Source: Methanobacteriota archaeon
GTDB taxonomy: Archaea > Methanobacteriota_B > Thermococci > Methanofastidiosales > Methanofastidiosaceae
Reading direction: 5' to 3'
Length of the DNA stretch: 35,886 nucleotides
Assembly: GCA_023622545.1 (NCBI GenBank)
Contig: JAMNZA010000055.1
Location: 1 to 35,886, forward strand
A model generated the notes under the pieces. That model had not been told where the DNA came from. It worked only from the letters and a program-made list of their open reading frames with translations, and ran no database searches. Numbering within the stretch: position 1 is the stretch's first letter; each line of letters opens with the position of its first letter. Position numbers and translations under genes: made by a program. This document shows positions 1 to 7,879 of this stretch, piece by piece.

Positions 1-682
<682 letters not shown>

Positions 683-875
683 CGATCGCAATTAATAAAA
701 TAAGGAATTGGTAAAATGTTCACCTAAATTTCACCAAGATATTGGACTTCCATCAAACACAGCCTTATATGCCTGTGTTCTCATAATGCTTCCATTGGAA
801 ATTGTCCTTCATCAATTGATACATATCTTCTCAGGACTTACGCCTTCAATGGAAGGCTGAGAGATAGTGTCTCTC
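683..875 (-). other. 16S rRNA transcript leader with stem-loops
   Basis: This protein-free stretch lies between the rRNA promoter and mature 16S. It contains a 7-bp stem with loop (AACACAG at 756-762 pairing with CTGTGTT at 773-779). A 6-bp stem (GCCTTC 842-847 / GAAGGC 852-857) is followed by a competing 9-bp pairing between 789-797 and 847-855. In archaea the 16S leader normally forms half of a long processing stem with sequence after the 16S 3' end. That partner lies outside the window, so a bulge-helix-bulge site cannot be confirmed. Confidence 0.5.
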
Positions 876-885
876 ATTATATACT
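876..885 (-). promoter_or_regulatory. Probable TATA box of the rRNA operon
   Basis: On the minus strand the sequence AGTATATAAT lies upstream of the 16S leader and is followed by GAGAGACACTATCTCTC. Transcription would start about 25 bases downstream, near 850-855. This is the only strong TATA-like element between the 262-aa CBS gene and 16S. Confidence 0.55.
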
Positions 886-919
886 CAAAGTTAATAAGAT
901 ATTAAAAATTATTGCAAAA

Positions 920-1708
920 TCAGTGGCCTATGGCGCTGTGAAGTAGTAACTCATGGTGCCCTATGAATCCAGCAACGTCATCTGAAGAGTTTGCAACAGG
1001 ATAGGCAAATAAAGTTTTTTTAATCATCTGTTTTCTTAGTGAATCAAGGGGTAGGTTCGGATCAATCATCTCTGCTCCTTTTGACATTATTTCATCTACT
1101 TTGAAATCTTTAATAAATGTTTCAGGGTGGTGTTTCGCATTTATACTTTTACGATACTTATAAAGGCCATATAAGAGGTCTTTAACAGACAATATACCCA
1201 TATAACTATTATGTGATTTTACTGTAAAGTATCTAATCCCTTCTTCAAGATATATTTTTCGTGCGTGGATTACTCGTTCACCTTGATTTAAAGTACTAAA
1301 TTTCTTTGTCATTCCTTCGCCAACTGTACCTTTTGCCTCAATTATAGGAAACATTGTACTTCTTGTTATCATTCCCACCAGTTCTTCATTGTTTACTACT
1401 GGAAGTATTGATATAAAATCACTTTTAAAAAATTCGAGGGCTTTCTTTACATTGTCTTCTGGTGTTATTGTGTATGGATTTTTTGTTACAGCAGAGGATA
1501 CGTGAAATGCCGAAACATCTAGGTCCAAACTTCTATGATCCCCAATTTTTTCAATTAGATTGCTTGCAGTAAGAACCCCTAACAGTTTTCCTTCACCTAC
1601 TACTGGAAGTCTTAATACCCCCTTCTTTTCCATTATTTTTACGGCGTCAGATAACTTCTTGCTTTTATCTATTTTTATTGGGCGTTTCATTATTTCTTTT
1701 ACATCCAT
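920..1708 (-). CDS. Four-CBS-domain protein
   Basis: This 262-aa soluble protein consists almost entirely of CBS motifs. Roughly, CBS1 covers residues 1-56 (VKEIMKRPIKID..LPVVGEGKLLGVLT), CBS2 70-125 (AVTKNPYTITPEDNV..LPVVNNEELVGMIT), a degenerate CBS3 130-190 (MGILSVKDLL end) and CBS4 203-262 (VDEIMSKGAEMIDPNLPLDSL). CBS pairs usually bind adenine nucleotides such as AMP, ATP or SAM and act as energy sensors, often regulating a partner; the partner here is unknown. A strong Shine-Dalgarno (GAGGTGGTGGT) precedes the ATG. It reads in the same direction as the rRNA operon, which starts just downstream, and as the other CBS gene upstream. No catalytic domain is fused to it. Confidence 0.88.
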   Translation of the reverse strand: MDVKEIMKRPIKIDKSKKLSDAVKIMEKKGVLRLPVVGEGKLLGVLTASNLIEKIGDHRSLDLDVSAFHVSSAVTKNPYTITPEDNVKKALEFFKSDFISILPVVNNEELVGMITRSTMFPIIEAKGTVGEGMTKKFSTLNQGERVIHARKIYLEEGIRYFTVKSHNSYMGILSVKDLLYGLYKYRKSINAKHHPETFIKDFKVDEIMSKGAEMIDPNLPLDSLRKQMIKKTLFAYPVANSSDDVAGFIGHHELLLHSAIGH

Positions 1709-1825
1709 TTTACCACCACCTCATATTAATTAATAAAATAAGTACAAAATATAAAATAACAAAATAAGTTTTTAATGTCTATTCTGGCAAAGGAAATCGT
1801 TTTATCACCTATACCAAAATATGAC

Positions 1826-2362
1826 TTAATAACTCTCTTCTTCCATAATTTCTTTGCAGTCGTCACATACAAACTGTCCGTTGACGAGTTTTAATGCTGA
1901 AGTATAAGTACCACAGATCTCACAAATTCCTCCTTCAGGGGAGGGTGCATCAAGAACTCCTTCGTTAGGTTGATACCTCCATTCCTCAAAGGTAACAGAC
2001 AATATATCTTTAGGGGTAATTATGGCAATGGGCATTCCTTCGTCCACTACTACTAAATTTCTAATCTTCTCTTGAGTTATTAATTCTGATGCATCACTTA
2101 CCATCTTACCCGAGCTGATTGTTACTACAGGAGATGTCATTATTGACTCTAGTGTAACCTCTGTTGGCTTTTTCTTTTTTGATACAACCTCTTTTAGGAT
2201 ATCCCTTTCAGAGACTATACCAATAGGTTCTCCTTCATCAACTATTACCACTGCGTTTGCGTTGTCCTTGGTCATTACTTTAGCTGCCTTCGAAACAGTG
2301 TCTGTTCTTTTCATCAGGATAATATCGCGTTTTATTACCTTTGATAGGGGTACATCGAGCAT
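1826..2362 (-). CDS. CBS-pair protein with C-terminal zinc ribbon
   Basis: The 178-aa protein has two CBS repeats, about residues 5-60 (LSKVIKRDIILMKRTDTVSKAAKVM) and 68-125 (LESIMTSPVVTISSGKMVSDA). A short linker leads to a C-terminal CxxC-x15-CxxC zinc ribbon with cysteines at 147, 150, 166 and 169 (CEIC..CDDC). CBS pairs bind adenosine nucleotides, and zinc ribbons often contact nucleic acid or a protein partner, so a nucleotide-responsive regulator is plausible but unproven. AGGTGT precedes the ATG as Shine-Dalgarno. The gene is divergent from the arginase-like gene and shares a 99-bp intergenic region containing the AT-rich ATATAAATATTTAA at 2397-2409. A second CBS gene follows on the same strand after 117 bp. 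Confidence 0.87.
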   Translation of the reverse strand: MLDVPLSKVIKRDIILMKRTDTVSKAAKVMTKDNANAVVIVDEGEPIGIVSERDILKEVVSKKKKPTEVTLESIMTSPVVTISSGKMVSDASELITQEKIRNLVVVDEGMPIAIITPKDILSVTFEEWRYQPNEGVLDAPSPEGGICEICGTYTSALKLVNGQFVCDDCKEIMEEESY

Positions 2363-2461
2363 TCAAAACACCTACATTAACAATATCTTTTAGTGATATA
2401 AATATTTAAGTCTTTGGAGTAAAGGTTAAAAGGAGAATTAGAAGAATACCTTTGTGAAAAA

Positions 2462-3520
2462 ATGAAGAACGTTAAGGTGTTTGGTTTAAACTTAGATCCT
2501 GATGAACGTCAAGAGTCTATATTTAATAAATATTCAAATATAGAATCCGGTTTTATTAATGATGATCCCTATGAAGTTGTATCTAAGAAGTTGAATGATA
2601 CTTCCGAAACAAAATATACAAATATTGGAAAGATACAGGTTGAGCCTTGGCTAATACCAAATCCTAAGGAAGAGGATATGTTCATGGTTGGCGTCGATAA
2701 TCTAGTTGCTTTTATCGATGCTGATGGGTGTAGGGAATATTCCTGTAAAGTTAAGGAGTTTGTAAAAGATAAAGTGCTACCTGATGTTCCTTTGATGATT
2801 GGTGTTGACCACTCTGGAACAGGTGGGTGTATAGAGGCATTAGCAGAAAAATATGGAAAAGGAAATCTATCTGTTGTCATGCTAGACAGCCATTTTGACG
2901 GTATAATTCCAACACAAAGATTAAAACTTATCCAACATGATATAGATTATAATCCAAATACTAAGTTTTCAAAGGATGACCCTTACTTATACAATAGAAT
3001 AGACAGTTACAATGCTGATTCTTTTCTTTATTTTCTTCTATCAGAAAAGAAGATATTGGCAAAAAATCTATTTGTCCTTGGTGTTTCTGACTATCCCCCA
3101 AACTCGGCAAAAGATGCTAGGGATCCTCGAATAAAAGAATACTTTGAATTTTACAAAAAGTTTGAGGATGATGGGGTAACCATTCTGCCAAAAAATAGAT
3201 TAAAAGCAAACTTTGAAATGTCCCTTAAAAAAGTCTTTGAAAAAATAAAGACACCTTATGTTTATATCTCAGTCGATATTGATATCGGATCGAGACAAGC
3301 CTTGAATGGTGCAAGATTTTTAGATTATCTCGGTCTTGAGGAGTCTGAAATATATAGAATCTTAGATGGTATAGTCAAGTATTCTAAAGAAAAGAGAATT
3401 GAAATTGTCGGCGCAGATGTGATGGAGATTGACCAGTCAAAGGCAGGCCAAAAGTTCGGTAAGAACTACGATAAGACTTACGATATAACATTAGAAGTCA
3501 TTAAAAGAATCTTTAGATGA
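2462..3520 (+). CDS. Divergent arginase/agmatinase-fold (ureohydrolase) protein
   Basis: The 352-aa protein retains the metal-ligand pattern of the ureohydrolase superfamily: GVDHS with His117, LDSHFDG with Asp142/His144/Asp146, and SVDIDI with Asp272/Asp274. These match the six Mn ligands of arginase. The usual SxDxDxxDP signature is changed to SVDIDIGSRQ, and the canonical substrate-binding stretch after DAHxD is not recognisable. The N-terminal ~100 residues are longer than in standard agmatinases. The superfamily hydrolyses guanidino or formimino compounds (arginine, agmatine, formiminoglutamate) or, in HDAC-like members, amides. The substrate here cannot be assigned. No good Shine-Dalgarno lies at the usual distance from the ATG, so the start is moderately secure. 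It stands alone on the plus strand, convergent with alba. Confidence 0.8.
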   Translation: MKNVKVFGLNLDPDERQESIFNKYSNIESGFINDDPYEVVSKKLNDTSETKYTNIGKIQVEPWLIPNPKEEDMFMVGVDNLVAFIDADGCREYSCKVKEFVKDKVLPDVPLMIGVDHSGTGGCIEALAEKYGKGNLSVVMLDSHFDGIIPTQRLKLIQHDIDYNPNTKFSKDDPYLYNRIDSYNADSFLYFLLSEKKILAKNLFVLGVSDYPPNSAKDARDPRIKEYFEFYKKFEDDGVTILPKNRLKANFEMSLKKVFEKIKTPYVYISVDIDIGSRQALNGARFLDYLGLEESEIYRILDGIVKYSKEKRIEIVGADVMEIDQSKAGQKFGKNYDKTYDITLEVIKRIFR

Positions 3521-3564
3521 TTAATTTTTAAATTAAATTAAAAATAATAAAAATATTTTATCTT
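3521..3564. terminator. AT-rich convergent terminator region
   Basis: Only 44 bp separate two convergent genes. The stretch is nearly pure A/T, with an interrupted inverted repeat (TAATTTTTAA ... TTAAAAATAA) and T-runs in both directions. This fits intrinsic archaeal oligo-T termination for both transcripts. Confidence 0.4.
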
Positions 3565-3840
3565 TTATTTTGCAAGAGTTATTTCAATTGCAGAAACATT
3601 TGCACTTGAATTATCGTCTCTTGTTATAGTTTCAGTTGATGTGGTTATTTTGTGCACTTTGACATCCTGGACAAATTTGTTTCTGACAATTTCTGCAACA
3701 TCGACGGCTCTTGAAATGGCCCTTCCTCTTGCTTTAACTACTACGTTCTCTGTATCCTTTTTGTTTAGCTGTGTTACTACAGCTAGAACATAGTTCATTA
3801 CTGGTTTACTTCCGACAAACACTACATTTTCATCTGACAT
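3565..3840 (-). CDS. albA: Alba DNA/RNA-binding chromatin protein
   Basis: The 91-aa protein matches Alba over its whole length. The N-terminal signature [15 protein letters not shown] contains the conserved lysine (Lys12) that contacts nucleic acid. It is followed by [22 protein letters not shown], the helix that lines the dimer interface, and a beta-hairpin arm ([11 protein letters not shown]). Alba dimers coat DNA and RNA in archaea. Translation is probably coupled to the upstream ferredoxin gene: their coding regions are one base apart, and a strong Shine-Dalgarno (GAGGAGG) lies inside the end of the ferredoxin gene. Confidence 0.95.
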   Translation of the reverse strand: MSDENVVFVGSKPVMNYVLAVVTQLNKKDTENVVVKARGRAISRAVDVAEIVRNKFVQDVKVHKITTSTETITRDDNSSANVSAIEITLAK

Positions 3841-3841
3841 T

Positions 3842-4024
3842 TTAATCCTCCTCTACTGTTATTGCGTTTACTGGACATTCTGTCGTACAAAGGAGACATG
3901 CGATACAGTCTTTTTCATTTATTGGTTCTGCTCGGTCTCCTTGAATCTCAAATACAACTACTGGACATGTTGATACGCAAACCTCGCATCCTGTACAGTC
4001 TTCGTTTACTGTTACTTTTGGCAT
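3842..4024 (-). CDS. 2[4Fe-4S] ferredoxin
   Basis: This 60-aa protein has two perfect CxxCxxCxxxCP motifs with cysteines at 10/13/16/20 and 40/43/46/50, separated by an acidic linker. That is the clostridial-type low-potential ferredoxin used as electron carrier in anaerobic archaea. The acidic C-terminus (VEED) is typical. GAGGTTAT precedes the ATG as Shine-Dalgarno, and a TATA element lies at about 4056-4066 on the minus strand, implying a short leader. It is the first gene of a two-gene unit with alba. Its electrons could serve the Hdr/Mvh complex encoded about 17 kb away, but nothing in the sequence shows that directly. Confidence 0.95.
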   Translation of the reverse strand: MPKVTVNEDCTGCEVCVSTCPVVVFEIQGDRAEPINEKDCIACLLCTTECPVNAITVEED

Positions 4025-4055
4025 ATTATAACCTCAGAACTTTTTTTTGGGTACT

Positions 4056-4066
4056 ATATATAAAAT
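4056..4066 (-). promoter_or_regulatory. TATA box for ferredoxin-alba unit
   Basis: Minus strand reads AAATTTTATATATAGTACC. The start site would fall about 25 bases downstream, a few bases ahead of the Shine-Dalgarno at 4030-4037. The remaining bases to 4195 hold no gene; a weak 5-bp stem (GGCTA/TAGCC, 4148-4165) lies just after the uvrB stop. Confidence 0.5.
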
Positions 4067-4195
4067 TTACCGTTATGATTTTACTGATATATTATATGCC
4101 TTAGTATAAACACCTGAGATATTCGTAACTCACAAGCCCGTAGTTATGGCTATTATTTTGTAGCCTAAAAGATTTGAATGTATCAGTTTATATAA

Positions 4196-6136
4196 TTAAT
4201 CCAAAAGAGTTGAAAGTTCCTTAATTCTATCCCTCAAATATGCTGCTTTTTCAAAATCTAGATTATTTGAAGCTTTAATCATTTCATCGTGAAGATAAGC
4301 TAGATAATCATCTGGATTTTCACTTTTAGATAGGGGGTATTCTTCCTCAATTTTTTCAGGTATTTCGACTTTTTTCTTAATTGATTGTGGAGTGATATTA
4401 TGTCTAGTATTGTATTCAGTCTGTATCTTTCTTCTCCTCTCAGTTTCTTCAATTGCCCTTTTCATTGAAGATGTGATTGAATCGGCATACATTATAACAG
4501 TGCCCGATACATTTCTTGCAACTCTTCCCATAATTTGAATCAAAGAAGTTGTGGACCTTAAGTACCCCTCCTTATCCGCGTCAAGTATTGCAATCAATGA
4601 AACTTCTGGTAGATCAAGGCCTTCCCTTAATAGATTAATTCCGACAAGACAATCATAAGTTCCTGCTCTTAATTCACGTAATAATTCAATTCTCTCTAAA
4701 GTATCAACTTCAGAGTGCAGATATCGTGCATTTATCCCTAATTCAAGCAAATAGTCAGTAAGATCTTCTGCCATTCTTTTTGTTAATGTAAGCACTAGTG
4801 TTCTTTCACTGTTTTCTATTCTCTTTTTTATCTCAGAAATCAAATTATCTATTTGGCCTTCTCTTTTTTTAATAAGGATTATTGGATCTATCAATCCTGT
4901 GGGCCTTACTATTTGCTCTACTACTTTATCTGATATACTAAGTTCAAAATCTGCAGGTGTTGCTGAGACAAATATCGCTTGATTCAAAAGATTTTCAAAT
5001 TCATTAAATTTTAAGGGCCTATTATCGAGTGCAGAAGGTAGTCTAAAACCATAGCTAACAAGCGTTTCTTTTCTTGATCTATCTCCTTCATACATACCTC
5101 TGATTTGTGGAATAGTAATATGTGATTCATCTATTACTAAAAGAAAATCCTTAGGGAAATAGCTAATGAGTGTATCAGGTTTTTCCCCTTTTTTTCTTCC
5201 AGAAAAATACCTTGAATAATTCTCTATACCTTTGCAGTAACCCATTTCTTGCATCATTTCTATATCATATTTAGTTCTAGTTTCAATTCTATGGGCTTCT
5301 ATAAATTTCCCTCGAGAGTTTAAATCAGCCAATACTACTTCAAGTTCATTTTGAATTTCTGTTATTACCCTTCCAAGAGTTTCTTCAGGGATTAAATAAT
5401 GGCTTGCAGGATATATATAAATATTATCAATTTGGCCCAGATCTGAAAAGTTAATAGGATGGATCTTACGGATTTTAGTTATTTCATCTCCAAAGAATTC
5501 AACTCTTATTATATAATCTGTGAATAGAGGAAAAAACTCTACTACATCGCCTCTTGCTCTGAATGTTCCACTTTTGAAATCAGAGTCATCTCTCTCATAC
5601 TGCATTGATACAAGTTTTTTTAAGAAATCATCACGATCAATATGCTCATTTTTTCTTATGAATGCTCCCATCTCTCTATAAGTTTCAGGAGCCCCTAGAC
5701 CATAAATACAAGAAACACTTGCGACAATTATACAGTCATTTCTTGAAAGGAGTGAAGCTGTTGCTGAGTGCCTCATTCTTGTTAGTTGATCATTTATAGA
5801 CACGTCCTTCTCAATATATGTATCGGTGCTAGGAAGATAAGCCTCGGGTTGATAATAATCATAATAACTGACAAAATACTCAACTGCGTTATTTGGGAAA
5901 AATGCTTTGAATTCAGAATAAAGTTGAGCTGCTAGTGTTTTATTTGGAGAAATTATAAGAGTGGGTTTGTTATATTTTTCTATTAGATTAGCTATTGTAA
6001 ATGTTTTTCCTGAGCCTGTGACCCCTAGAAGAGTTTGATACCTATGCCCTTTTCTTAATCCATCATTTAATTGATTTATTGCTTGGGGCTGATCACCATT
6101 TGGTTCAAATTCAGAAAAAAGTTTGAATTTATCCAC
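4196..6136 (-). CDS. uvrB: UvrABC excision nuclease subunit B
   Basis: UvrB is the damage-verification helicase of bacterial-type nucleotide excision repair. It shows Walker A GVTGSGKT near residue 40, the beta-hairpin region YYDYYQPEAYLPSTDTYIEKD, the Walker B-like DESHITIPQ, SATPADFEL, helicase motifs near LREGLDLPEVS and QIMGRVAR, and a C-terminal UVR domain (EMIKASNNLDFEKAAYLRDRI) for UvrC binding. The ORF track begins at a TTG (6142). I prefer the GTG at 6136, giving MDKFKLFSEFEPNGDQPQAI, the family's usual N-terminus, about 646 aa. A TATA-like CTATTTAAGA at 6158-6168 is then about 27 bases upstream, suggesting a leaderless message. uvrA and uvrC are not in the window. UvrABC in archaea is generally held to have come from bacteria. 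Confidence 0.97.
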   Translation of the reverse strand: MDKFKLFSEFEPNGDQPQAINQLNDGLRKGHRYQTLLGVTGSGKTFTIANLIEKYNKPTLIISPNKTLAAQLYSEFKAFFPNNAVEYFVSYYDYYQPEAYLPSTDTYIEKDVSINDQLTRMRHSATASLLSRNDCIIVASVSCIYGLGAPETYREMGAFIRKNEHIDRDDFLKKLVSMQYERDDSDFKSGTFRARGDVVEFFPLFTDYIIRVEFFGDEITKIRKIHPINFSDLGQIDNIYIYPASHYLIPEETLGRVITEIQNELEVVLADLNSRGKFIEAHRIETRTKYDIEMMQEMGYCKGIENYSRYFSGRKKGEKPDTLISYFPKDFLLVIDESHITIPQIRGMYEGDRSRKETLVSYGFRLPSALDNRPLKFNEFENLLNQAIFVSATPADFELSISDKVVEQIVRPTGLIDPIILIKKREGQIDNLISEIKKRIENSERTLVLTLTKRMAEDLTDYLLELGINARYLHSEVDTLERIELLRELRAGTYDCLVGINLLREGLDLPEVSLIAILDADKEGYLRSTTSLIQIMGRVARNVSGTVIMYADSITSSMKRAIEETERRRKIQTEYNTRHNITPQSIKKKVEIPEKIEEEYPLSKSENPDDYLAYLHDEMIKASNNLDFEKAAYLRDRIKELSTLLD

Positions 6137-6213
6137 GAGCAAACTGAAGCAATTTATCTTAAATAGTTTTTTAGTGTGATTTTATATTTATAACATTTAA
6201 TTGTGAAAATCAA

Positions 6214-6223
6214 TTTAAATAAA
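6214..6223 (+). promoter_or_regulatory. TATA box for cutA
   Basis: TTTAAATAAA is centred about 23 bases before the cutA ATG. No Shine-Dalgarno sits between them, so the transcript is probably leaderless. Confidence 0.5.
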
Positions 6224-6240
6224 TAAATCAAATATAGCAT

Positions 6241-6561
6241 ATGCCTAGTATTGTTCTAACAACCGTTCCTAATGAAGAAGTGGCCAAGAATCTCTCAAAA
6301 ATACTATTAGAAAATAGAGTTGCGGCTTGTGTGAATATAATACCTAATGTAAAAAGTCTATATTGGTGGAATCGATCGATTGAATTCTCAAATGAATTAC
6401 TTTTATTGATTAAAACAACTGAAGAGAAATATAATGAATTAGAGGCCCTTATCAAAAAGAATCATCCTTACGAGATTCCAGAGATAATATCTCTTGATAT
6501 CCAAAAAGGATTAAAGGAATATCTAAATTGGATAGAAGATGAAACTAGATCTCTTCCTTAA
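6241..6561 (+). CDS. cutA: CutA1 divalent-cation tolerance-like protein
   Basis: The 106-aa protein is a full-length CutA1: TTVPNEEVAKNLSKILLENRVAACVNIIP followed by SLYWWNRSIEFSNELLLLIKT and HPYEIPEIISLDI are the family's signature blocks. CutA1 forms a ferredoxin-fold trimer related to PII signalling proteins. Its role in copper tolerance, named from Escherichia coli, is not well established elsewhere. It is divergent from uvrB. Its last 17 bases overlap the 3' end of the opposite-strand 176-aa gene. Confidence 0.95.
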   Translation: MPSIVLTTVPNEEVAKNLSKILLENRVAACVNIIPNVKSLYWWNRSIEFSNELLLLIKTTEEKYNELEALIKKNHPYEIPEIISLDIQKGLKEYLNWIEDETRSLP

Positions 6562-7075
6562 CTTCAAAAATTTTAGTACAATCAATGTCATTATATTTAT
6601 GACATGAAAATATATTGTCCCCGTAATAAATTGTTTCAAAATCGGATAAATCGGGTGTTCCGTAGAATTTGTCATAGACAAGTGAAAGATCTTGTTCGTC
6701 GAGTTTAATCTCATTATCATCTTTTGTTTTTATATAAAAATAATTATTTTCCTCATCGAAATCTATTCTTTTTATCTCTTCATAGTTAACTGAAGCAATA
6801 TGTGGTATTGTCCTTACGAGTTTTTCATAGAAGGCTCCACCATTTTTAATGTCCAACAGAATCATCTTGCAAATCTTGACCTTATCATAATAGTTATTTT
6901 CATTGTCTTCAGGGATAAAGAATGGTTGTTTCCTTTCTTTTTCTAACTCCTTCAATGCCGATAATTCTTCAACATGGAGATTATTCTTATAGATGCCAAA
7001 GACTATGCCTTTTTCTCTAAGATCGTCTAATCTTTTTAGAAATGAATCAAGGTCCCATATTAATTCTACTTCCAT
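6545..7075 (-). CDS. Uncharacterised acidic 176-aa protein
   Basis: I do not recognise this family. The protein is soluble and strongly charged, with a predicted N-terminal helix (DLDSFLKRLDDLREKG) and alternating strand-like segments toward the C-terminus (NNYFYIKTKDDNEIKL, DFETIYYGDNIF). It has two cysteines near the C-terminus (SCHKYNDIDC) and no transmembrane segment. Coding character is supported by its length, its codon use similar to neighbours, and a promoter ending at the start codon. It converges on cutA with a 17-base tail overlap. It diverges from the nif3-like gene across only 51 bp holding a single palindromic TATA. Low sequence complexity in the middle (NENNYYDKVK) gives no functional clue. 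Confidence 0.7.
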   Translation of the reverse strand: MEVELIWDLDSFLKRLDDLREKGIVFGIYKNNLHVEELSALKELEKERKQPFFIPEDNENNYYDKVKICKMILLDIKNGGAFYEKLVRTIPHIASVNYEEIKRIDFDEENNYFYIKTKDDNEIKLDEQDLSLVYDKFYGTPDLSDFETIYYGDNIFSCHKYNDIDCTKIFEVKEEI

Positions 7076-7098
7076 GCGAGTCGAAGTAAGTATAAGTT

Positions 7099-7106
7099 AT
7101 TTAAAT
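7099..7106. promoter_or_regulatory. Palindromic TATA shared by divergent genes
   Basis: ATTTAAAT is a perfect palindrome in the 51-bp gap between the 176-aa gene (minus) and the nif3-like gene (plus). Its centre is about 25 bases from the plus start codon and about 28 from the minus one, the spacing expected for leaderless archaeal transcripts on both sides. No other convincing TATA element lies in the gap. Confidence 0.5.
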
Positions 7107-7126
7107 GCCTTTTCAAATTTATCTTC

Positions 7127-7879
7127 ATGGAACTTTACACGCTTGTTAATTTTATGGATGATTACCTGAAAATTAATGAAATAGAAGATATATCTGCTAA
7201 TGGGTTACAAATTGAGGGTAGAAAAGATGTAAAAAAGATATGTCTTGGAGTCGATGGATCTCTGGATATATTCAAAGGAGCATCAGAAAGAAAAGCGGAC
7301 ATGTTAATAGTCCACCATGGGCTTATATGGGGGGGATTAAAAAGTATAAAAGGACTTGTGAAAGAAAGGATTTTTTATCTATTTGAGCATGGAATTTCCT
7401 TATATGCTTCACATCTACCCCTAGATATGCATCCTGAAGTAGGAAATAACATCGAGTTGATAAAAATATTAGATATGTCACATCCTGAGCCTTTTGGTGC
7501 ATATCATGGCTTAAAGATAGGTTTCAAAGGACAATATGAGACTCCAAAGACGATTAAAGATATATCTAAAATCCTAGAAAGATCACTTCCTGCAAAAGTT
7601 GAATCATTCCAATTTGGAACTGACAAGATTAGATCGATAGGCATAGTTAGCGGAGGAGGAGGATCTACCTTTGAAGATTGTATCAAAGAAGACTTAGATC
7701 TTTTTATTACAGGAGAACCTTCTCATGCAATATATCACGTTGCAAAGGAATCAGGAATCAATTTAATATTTGCAGGACATTATGCTACTGAAAAATTGGG
7801 TGTCATGGCACTAGGCAAAAAAGTTGAAGAAAAATTTGGTATAAAAACTGAATTTATAGATATCCCAACAGGGCTTTAA
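7127..7879 (+). CDS. Nif3-like (DUF34) dinuclear metal protein
   Basis: The 250-aa protein is a compact Nif3/YbgI family member. Family blocks are ANGLQIEGRKDVKKICLGVD at the N-terminus, the metal-binding VHHGLIWGG, YASHLPLDMHPEVGNN, and GEPSHAIYHVAKESGINLIFAGHYATEKLGV near the C-terminus. The His and Asp/Glu residues of these blocks bind a di-metal centre. The family is often annotated as GTP cyclohydrolase I type 2, but its physiological reaction is uncertain. It lacks the ~100-aa insertion domain seen in longer bacterial members. The start is leaderless, and the stop overlaps the convergent purP by 4 bases. Confidence 0.93.
   Translation: MELYTLVNFMDDYLKINEIEDISANGLQIEGRKDVKKICLGVDGSLDIFKGASERKADMLIVHHGLIWGGLKSIKGLVKERIFYLFEHGISLYASHLPLDMHPEVGNNIELIKILDMSHPEPFGAYHGLKIGFKGQYETPKTIKDISKILERSLPAKVESFQFGTDKIRSIGIVSGGGGSTFEDCIKEDLDLFITGEPSHAIYHVAKESGINLIFAGHYATEKLGVMALGKKVEEKFGIKTEFIDIPTGL

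Noticed and set aside
3862-4104. 80-aa leucine-rich ORF opposite the ferredoxin gene
   Set aside because: It is the antisense shadow of the ferredoxin; the apparent hydrophobicity comes from reading the Cys/Glu codons in reverse.
4148-4165. Short inverted repeat (GGCTA/TAGCC) downstream of uvrB
   Set aside because: It is only 5 bp with an 8-base loop and no following T-run, too weak to call a terminator or RNA.
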